NCBI GenBank assembly: GCA_910587165.1
Contig: CAJUKP010000015.1
Span: 1 to 56,917 of the forward strand
Length of the DNA: 56,917 nt
Origin: an uncultured Duncaniella sp.
GTDB lineage: Bacteria; Bacteroidota; Bacteroidia; Bacteroidales; Muribaculaceae
Reading direction: 5' to 3'
A program made the position numbers and the translations under genes. Below are positions 52,399 through 56,917 of this stretch, in pieces (within the stretch, counting starts at the first letter, position 1; each line of letters opens with the position of its first letter). The notes beneath the pieces are model-generated. The model did no database searches. It saw only the letters and a program-made list of their open reading frames with translations, and was not told where the DNA came from.

Positions 52399-52429
52399 CA
52401 AAGTTACTAAAAATCCATGCAAAAATCAA
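52399..52429 (-). promoter_or_regulatory. purM promoter
   Basis: The minus strand has TTG (52429-52427), 20 nt, TAACTTTG (52406-52399), an exact consensus pair. It begins in the stop region of the upstream usp gene. The -7 box lies 31 nt before the ATG at 52367. Confidence 0.8.
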
Positions 52430-53547
52430 ACCGGTATGGAGAGCAGCGGTGTGTCGGCATGGAAGAGGAGCTTGTGGGCCAGTGTAGGAGAGAACAGGCG
52501 GGCGAATATGTTGCGTTTACGGGTTCCGACAACGATGAAGTCCACTTTCTGCCCCTCGGCAATACGGTCATAGTCGTCGACCGGATTGGTCAGCGAGAGT
52601 GGAGAGAGCGAGAATGTGTAGGGTGGATAGTGTCCACGGCAGTATGAGAGGAGACCTTGGGCACCCTTCTCGGTGCCTTTTTCGGGCAATGCGACCAATG
52701 TGATTGACAGTGATGTCTCGGGAAGCAGTCTGTAAAGTGCGTCGAGGGTCAGGATGTCGTCCTGAGTGCCTGAGGCGAAGAATATGACGTTGCGCAGCTT
52801 GTCTACCGTGGGGATTGAAGTCGAATCGGGTACAGTGAGAATGGTGCAGCGGCATGAGTCGAGCACTTCGGCCGTGACACTTCCGAACAGGTGGCGGTTG
52901 GTTTCGTCGGCGCCCTTGGTGCCCATCACTATGAGCATCGGGTGATGTGTGCCGGCATATTCGTCAACACTGTCCTCGGGAAGACCTTCGACGACCTCTG
53001 AATCAAACCTGGCCGGGGGAAGAACGCCATCCTTTATCTTCTCGCGTATCTTTGCCTCGAGATCGCGCATTGAGTCGGCGGCCACACGTGATATCTCACG
53101 TTCCATGGTGATGTCCTCGATGGCGTCGGCTCCCGGCTCGAAGTCGAGTGTTTCCGACAGCTGCATGGATGCCCTGGCGGTATATGTGGGGTCAATGTAG
53201 GAGTGGAGCAGGTGGACCGTGGCGTCGTGGATCGCCGCTATTCTGAAGGCCACGATGCAGGCCTTGAATGAGTTGTCGGAGAAATCCACGGGAACGAGTA
53301 TCTTCCGCTGACCTTTCTTCTCGTCCATCACTTCCGGGGAGAATATCTCGGCGTTCTCAACTATGCGGAGCGCGAGGGGCAGATCGGCCTCGGCGATTCT
53401 CACTCTCACGCCCGAGGATATGGACGGATTGGTGAGATTGACGTTCTGGAGCGCCACTTTCACTCCGTGTGTCTCAAGGAGTGTCTTCATCCGGTGTGCG
53501 CGTTCGAAAGTGTGGATGGCAATGGTGATGAGTCGGTCTGATGACAT
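52426..53547 (-). CDS. DUF2007-tandem universal stress protein
   Basis: The ATG at 53547 gives 373 residues, MSSDRLITIAIHTFERAHRM. The first 70 residues resemble the DUF2007 signal-transducer domain (ITIAIHTFERAHRMKTLLET, a putative protein-interaction fold). A first Usp domain follows (about 80-225, KILVPVDFSDNSFKACIVAF) and ends in the ATP-binding motif G-x2-G-x9-G-S (GTKGADETNRHLFGS). A second Usp domain (about 235-373) has a degenerate version of that motif (GTRKRNIFARLFSP). So one domain is predicted to bind nucleotide and the other not. The role is general stress, and the signal is unknown. Confidence 0.9.
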   Translation of the reverse strand: MSSDRLITIAIHTFERAHRMKTLLETHGVKVALQNVNLTNPSISSGVRVRIAEADLPLALRIVENAEIFSPEVMDEKKGQRKILVPVDFSDNSFKACIVAFRIAAIHDATVHLLHSYIDPTYTARASMQLSETLDFEPGADAIEDITMEREISRVAADSMRDLEAKIREKIKDGVLPPARFDSEVVEGLPEDSVDEYAGTHHPMLIVMGTKGADETNRHLFGSVTAEVLDSCRCTILTVPDSTSIPTVDKLRNVIFFASGTQDDILTLDALYRLLPETSLSITLVALPEKGTEKGAQGLLSYCRGHYPPYTFSLSPLSLTNPVDDYDRIAEGQKVDFIVVGTRKRNIFARLFSPTLAHKLLFHADTPLLSIPV

Positions 53548-53592
53548 TCGAAATTCTGGAATTGATGAAACGTTTACCATTTAAAACGACCG

Positions 53593-53634
53593 AAAGGTGA
53601 AAAAGTTACTTCATGAAGTCACTTTTTCACCTTT
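53593..53634 (-). terminator. 42-bp dyad between the HTH and usp genes
   Basis: Arms 53593-53610 and 53617-53634 pair over 18 bp with one mismatch, around the perfect palindrome ACTTCATGAAGT. It lies 29 bp past the HTH stop. There is no long T tail, so it could be a terminator or a protein-binding dyad for the usp promoter. Confidence 0.6.
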
Positions 53635-53663
53635 GCGGAATAAAATTTCTGTATGTATGGGCG

Positions 53664-53924
53664 TTAGTCTTCCTTGTCAAGACCCTGGATGATCTCGACA
53701 GCCATATCATAGATTGTGGTGTCGTCAAGTACCACGATACCACCGTTGGGACCCGGCTCTATGTGGACGCCGCAGTTTTTGCCGAATTCATAGTTGGTGC
53801 CGCCGAAATAGTTACGGACGGTCTGGGGAGTTACGTTGAGACGGTCGGCTATCTGGGCGATGGAGCCGTCGGGCAGACTGTCTTTGATGCGGCGCAGGTC
53901 GTTGAAACTGATAGTTTTAGTCAT
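53664..53924 (-). CDS. Small HTH DNA-binding protein
   Basis: The 86-residue product has an N-terminal helix-turn-helix (about 8-45, LRRIKDSLPDGSIAQIADRL, then NVTPQTVRNYFGG), much like the first helices of LacI/XRE regulators. It is followed by a short beta part (GVHIEPGPNGGIVVLDDTT) and a C-terminal helix. I recognise this as a small protein common in Bacteroidales but know no function. It is a single-gene unit between the usp and MFS genes. The 42-bp dyad just downstream might be its own target (inference). Confidence 0.85.
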   Translation of the reverse strand: MTKTISFNDLRRIKDSLPDGSIAQIADRLNVTPQTVRNYFGGTNYEFGKNCGVHIEPGPNGGIVVLDDTTIYDMAVEIIQGLDKED

Positions 53925-54098
53925 GATGTGTATCGGGTTTGAGAGTTTGACATTAAGATTAGCTGGCGGGTCAGTGAGCCTCTGCTTCTGTTCCGCGTCA
54001 CTAAGTTAGCCCTTAAATTCCTTACAAACAAATTTTCGACAGAAAAATTAAATATGTTTTACAACATAGTTTTGTCTCTCTGCCTGTCATTCGGTCTG

Positions 54099-55529
54099 TT
54101 AGGCCTCTCCGTCGAGACGCACAGCCTCATCATCGGCCAGGATGTTGGGATCTTCGAGACCGTAGTGGTTGCGTGAGTTGAGCACCTTGAGCCAGATCGC
54201 ACACAGGAGGGCGAGCACTCCGAGGAATGCGAACATCAGCATGGGGTTGGTGTAGTCATAGCGGGTAGGATCGGTCACACCGGGGTTGCTTGACTCGAGA
54301 ATCTTGCCGAAAAGGATGGGGATGGCGAAGAGTCCGATGTTCTGCACCCAGAATATGAGCGAATATGCGCTTCCGAGATATCTGGCGTCCATCACCTTGG
54401 GCACTGAGGGCCAGAGGGCGGCGGGTACGAGCGAGAATGATACGCCAAGCACAAGAATGGTGATGAGGGCGAGGCTCTCGCTCGGGTTGGAGGGGAGCCA
54501 GAGGGCAAAGACAAGGTGGCATCCTATGAGAAGGAGCGATCCGAGGATAAGCATGGTGGCGCCGCGGCCCACTTTGTCAAGGAAATATCCCAGCGGGGGG
54601 GTGAGGCAAAGCGCGCCGATGGGGAACCAGCGAAGAAGGTCGGCAGCCTCGGTCTCGCTTATGTGGAGATTGCACTGGAGCATATTTGTGCCGAAGCGCT
54701 GGAAGGGGAAGATGGCCGAGTAGTAGAGCACACAGAGAAGGGCTATGATCCAGAAGAGGCGGCTTGTGAGAAGATTCTTCACGTCGCTGAGCTTGAACTC
54801 CTCTTCCTCGCTTTCCTCAGACACGCCGCTCTGTTTGTCAAGACGTGTATCCATTATGGCAAACACAGAGAATGAGATCAGGCCGATGAGCAGCAGCACG
54901 GTGCAGAATGCGACCGGAGGCACTACCGAAGGATCATTCTGGCCTATCCAGCCCACCAGACGGGGGGAGAGGGAAAGAACGGCATAGACACCGAGACGGG
55001 CGATGGCCATCTCGACACCCATGGCCAGGGCCATCTCCTTGCCCTTGAACCATTTTGCGATCGCACGTGAAACGGTGATGCCGGCCATCTCGCAGCCACA
55101 GCCGAAGACGGTGAAACCCAGTGCGGCCAACTTGGCACTGCCGGGCATCTCTACCCACCATGAGCTGAGCCATTGGTCGAAACCTGTCCCGGCGAAGAGG
55201 GGGCTGATGGCATAAAGCTTGATGCAGGCACCGAGGAACATGACGGAGGCGGAGAGGACTCCTGTGAATCTCACGCCCATCTTGTCGAGTATGATTCCGG
55301 CCACGATGAGGAAGCCGAAAACGTTGAGCATATATTCAGCTCCTGCATAATAGCCGAAGGCCTCCGGCGACCAGCCGAGCTGGGTCTGCACCAATGACTG
55401 GAGCGGGGACATGACATCGACAAACATATAGCCGAAGAACATCATGGAGGCGATGAGAATCAAGGCGATCCATCTCACCCACCATTTGTCGGAGAGCAGC
55501 CTGTGGGCTGCGGGTATGACTTTTTCCAT
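54099..55529 (-). CDS. Major facilitator superfamily transporter
   Basis: The ATG at 55529 gives 476 residues, MEKVIPAAHRLLSDKWWVRW. About twelve membrane helices are visible in two groups, separated by a charged cytoplasmic loop (about 225-255, GVSEESEEEEFKLSD). The first half has the MFS A-like motif GIILDKMGVRFTG and a later AIAKWFKGKEMALAMG. The second half has GYFLDKVGRGATMLI. Its general type resembles oxalate/formate- or nitrate-type MFS proteins. The substrate cannot be told. It is divergent from the AI-2E family gene, with a -7 box TATCTTTG at 55573-55566. Confidence 0.92.
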   Translation of the reverse strand: MEKVIPAAHRLLSDKWWVRWIALILIASMMFFGYMFVDVMSPLQSLVQTQLGWSPEAFGYYAGAEYMLNVFGFLIVAGIILDKMGVRFTGVLSASVMFLGACIKLYAISPLFAGTGFDQWLSSWWVEMPGSAKLAALGFTVFGCGCEMAGITVSRAIAKWFKGKEMALAMGVEMAIARLGVYAVLSLSPRLVGWIGQNDPSVVPPVAFCTVLLLIGLISFSVFAIMDTRLDKQSGVSEESEEEEFKLSDVKNLLTSRLFWIIALLCVLYYSAIFPFQRFGTNMLQCNLHISETEAADLLRWFPIGALCLTPPLGYFLDKVGRGATMLILGSLLLIGCHLVFALWLPSNPSESLALITILVLGVSFSLVPAALWPSVPKVMDARYLGSAYSLIFWVQNIGLFAIPILFGKILESSNPGVTDPTRYDYTNPMLMFAFLGVLALLCAIWLKVLNSRNHYGLEDPNILADDEAVRLDGEA

Positions 55530-55565
55530 TTCTATAATTAATGTGTGGTTTATTGATTCAGACGG

Positions 55566-55573
55566 CAAAGATA
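55566..55573 (-). promoter_or_regulatory. -7 box of the MFS gene
   Basis: TATCTTTG on the minus strand is an exact match, 36 nt before the ATG at 55529. It excludes the longer start at 55568. No TTG at the expected -33 place. Confidence 0.6.
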
Positions 55574-55605
55574 CAACAAAATAATGATTTGTGATGAAAT
55601 TTTCA

Positions 55606-55613
55606 TAACTTTG
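55606..55613 (+). promoter_or_regulatory. -7 box of the AI-2E family gene
   Basis: TAACTTTG is an exact match with its start site about 18 nt before the ATG at 55638. It shows that the frame beginning at 55584 is not translated from there. A TTG lies 14 nt upstream, closer than usual. Confidence 0.6.
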
Positions 55614-55637
55614 CCACCCTTATTCCATCCATCAATT

Positions 55638-56768
55638 ATGTTTGTACAGGAAAAATATGATCTTGACCGCACGGTGAGACTTGTGATCAACTGTGTGGTG
55701 TTTGTCGGCATAGTGTGGCTCGTGCATTATCTGCGCGGTGTGTTGCTGCCGTTCTGTGTGGGCTGTCTGATAGCCTATCTGTTCGAGCCTGTCGTTCAGT
55801 TCAACCGCGGGTTGCTGAAGCTCAAGGGCCGTGTGGCGGCGGTGTTCGTCACTCTTTTCGAGATGGCGTTCTTCTTCTTCGCGCTGTGTTATCTGCTTGT
55901 GCCGCTCATCGTGAGTGAGTCGTCACAGATGGCTGTCATGCTCAAGCAGTATTCGTCGAGTTCGTCGTCCATCCCGCTGGTGCCTGTGGAGCTGCATGAC
56001 TTCCTGCGCCGCAATCTCGATTTCGAACTCATAGCCTCCAAACTCACCAGGGATGAGTGGAAACGCATGATAGAGGAGGGCCTTGCGGCATCATGGACAG
56101 TGATATCCGGCTCCGTCTCGTTGGTCATGAGTATGGTGAGCTGGGTGATCGTGTTGCTCTATGTCGTGTTTATCATGCTCGATTATGAGCGCATCTCGGC
56201 CGGTTTCAAGAATATGGTGCGTCCGAAATACCGTCCGTTTGTCTGCCGTGTAGGCGGCGATATGAAGCGCTCGATGAACAGATATTTCCGCGGTCAGGCT
56301 CTCGTGTGTCTTATCGTCGGCATACTTTTCTCGATCGGTTTCACAATCATCGGCCTCCCGATGGCGGTGGTGCTGGGTATGTTCATAGGATTGCTCAATA
56401 TGGTGCCATATCTTCAGCTCATATCAATACCCATCGCTATTCTGCTCTGTATGGTCAGCGCGGTTACCGGTACGGTGCCGTTCTGGACTCTCTTCTGGGA
56501 GACTATGGCTGTATATATAGTGGTGCAGGCGTTGCAGGATCTCATAATCACACCCAAGGTTATCGGAAAAGCCATGAGCATGAATCCGGCCATAATCTTT
56601 CTGTCTCTTTCGATATGGGGGACACTTCTCGGAATGATAGGACTTATCATTGCAATACCGCTCACGACACTGCTTTTGTCGTATTATGATGAGTATTTCA
56701 TTCAACGTCGTGATAATGAGGGTGATAATGCTGATGGGGAGATGCCGGATGGGGAACGAAAATGTTAA
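55638..56768 (+). CDS. AI-2E family (PerM-type) membrane protein
   Basis: The start at 55638 gives 376 residues, MFVQEKYDLDRTVRLVINCV. About seven or eight membrane helices occur, with the first pair VVFVGIVWLVHYLRGVLLPF and CVGCLIAYLFEPVVQF. A soluble loop comes next (about 100-165), then VSWVIVLLYVVFIMLDYERI and the family's C-terminal core GQALVCLIVGILFSIGFTII, GMFIGLLNMVPYLQLISIPI and PAIIFLSLSIWGTLLGMIGL. Members include TqsA (AI-2 exporter) and Na+/H+ antiporters, so the substrate is open. It ends 106 bp before tRNA-Pro. Confidence 0.93.
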   Translation: MFVQEKYDLDRTVRLVINCVVFVGIVWLVHYLRGVLLPFCVGCLIAYLFEPVVQFNRGLLKLKGRVAAVFVTLFEMAFFFFALCYLLVPLIVSESSQMAVMLKQYSSSSSSIPLVPVELHDFLRRNLDFELIASKLTRDEWKRMIEEGLAASWTVISGSVSLVMSMVSWVIVLLYVVFIMLDYERISAGFKNMVRPKYRPFVCRVGGDMKRSMNRYFRGQALVCLIVGILFSIGFTIIGLPMAVVLGMFIGLLNMVPYLQLISIPIAILLCMVSAVTGTVPFWTLFWETMAVYIVVQALQDLIITPKVIGKAMSMNPAIIFLSLSIWGTLLGMIGLIIAIPLTTLLLSYYDEYFIQRRDNEGDNADGEMPDGERKC

Positions 56769-56794
56769 AATAATGTTAAAAACACTGAAAGCTA

Positions 56795-56824
56795 TTGCAG
56801 TGAACGAAAAAGTCCCTACCTTTG
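56795..56824 (+). promoter_or_regulatory. tRNA-Pro promoter
   Basis: TTG (56795-56797), 19 nt, TACCTTTG (56817-56824) is a consensus pair. The tRNA begins 49 bp after the -7 box. Confidence 0.8.
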
Positions 56825-56873
56825 CAGCGCAAAAGCGATAAAACGCTAAGCAAAACAAAAACAAAATCCTAAT

Positions 56874-56917
56874 CGGGGTGTAGCTCAGTTGGTTAGAGTA
56901 CGCGTCTGGGGGGCGTG
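56874..56917 (+). tRNA. tRNA-Pro(GGG), 3' end cut by the window
   Basis: CGGGGTG (acceptor arm) is followed by the D-arm TAGCTCAGTTGGTTAGAGTA and an anticodon arm whose 7-nt loop reads CTGGGGG, giving anticodon GGG. The last 44 bases of the window hold only the 5' part, through the anticodon stem. Confidence 0.9.

Noticed and set aside
54256..55215. Several short frames on both strands inside the MFS gene
   Set aside because: They overlap a full-length transporter with clear helices and motifs.

Overview
The window looks like chromosome from a gut-type Bacteroidales, most likely a Muribaculaceae-like genome of middling GC. The reasons are: repeated exact matches to the Bacteroidetes -7 promoter box (TAnnTTTG), several with TTG 19-21 nt upstream; AT-rich leaders without Shine-Dalgarno sequences; secreted proteins with Por/type IX-like C-terminal tails; DUF4369 thioredoxin-like lipoproteins; a complete six-gene Hmu-type heme locus; and a pectate lyase. 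The family assignment is inference, because no 16S gene is present.

Layout. 1-2354: miaB and a small divergent gene lie between two inverted copies of a non-coding element built of nested inverted repeats; the left copy is cut by the window edge. 2373-8594: yqgE, then a compact exopolysaccharide locus (Wza-type exporter, Wzc-type tyrosine kinase, polymerase-like membrane protein, family 2 glycosyltransferase). 8572-14253: a TamB-like giant and a thioredoxin-fold lipoprotein that has lost its cysteines. 14426-19443: a Cys-rich Spy-like periplasmic protein, an outer-membrane beta-barrel, a TIGR02757 protein and a TlpA-like lipoprotein with an intact WCGPC site. 19605-28139 (minus): calycin-like lipoprotein, TonB receptor, membrane-anchored CobN-like chelatase, membrane protein, ExbB-like and ExbD-like proteins. 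This is a heme capture and probable iron-removal system with its own predicted proton motor. Divergent from it, 28381-29340 encodes a regulator that fuses an RIC-type di-iron hemerythrin to a LuxR-type HTH.

29432-34947: gapA, mscL, a small secreted protein, a PL1 pectate lyase and a dihydrouridine synthase. 34975-38771: a tight operon of a NapH-NapG fusion, an exported Fe-S aldo/keto reductase, a DUF1893 protein and an ECF S-component, with no known joint function. 38885-40885: an AT-rich two-gene island with an SMC/ABC-like ATPase and a protein carrying a PD-(D/E)XK-like signature; this is a good candidate for an undescribed defence module. 41177-45671: prfC, rfbC and a large secreted Fn3/choice-of-anchor-J protein. 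45787-46233: RNase P RNA. 46293-56768: priA, vanZ-like, DUF3332, mltF, purM, a universal stress protein, a small HTH protein, an MFS transporter and an AI-2E family transporter. A tRNA-Pro(GGG) is cut by the right edge.

The strongest leads are the ATPase/nuclease pair (38885-40885), the hemerythrin-LuxR regulator with a dyad overlapping the hmu promoter (28222-28243), the idea that the ExbBD-like motor drives a periplasmic chelatase, and the NapHG/AKR/DUF1893/ECF operon. All calls come from reading the sequence; no database search was run.
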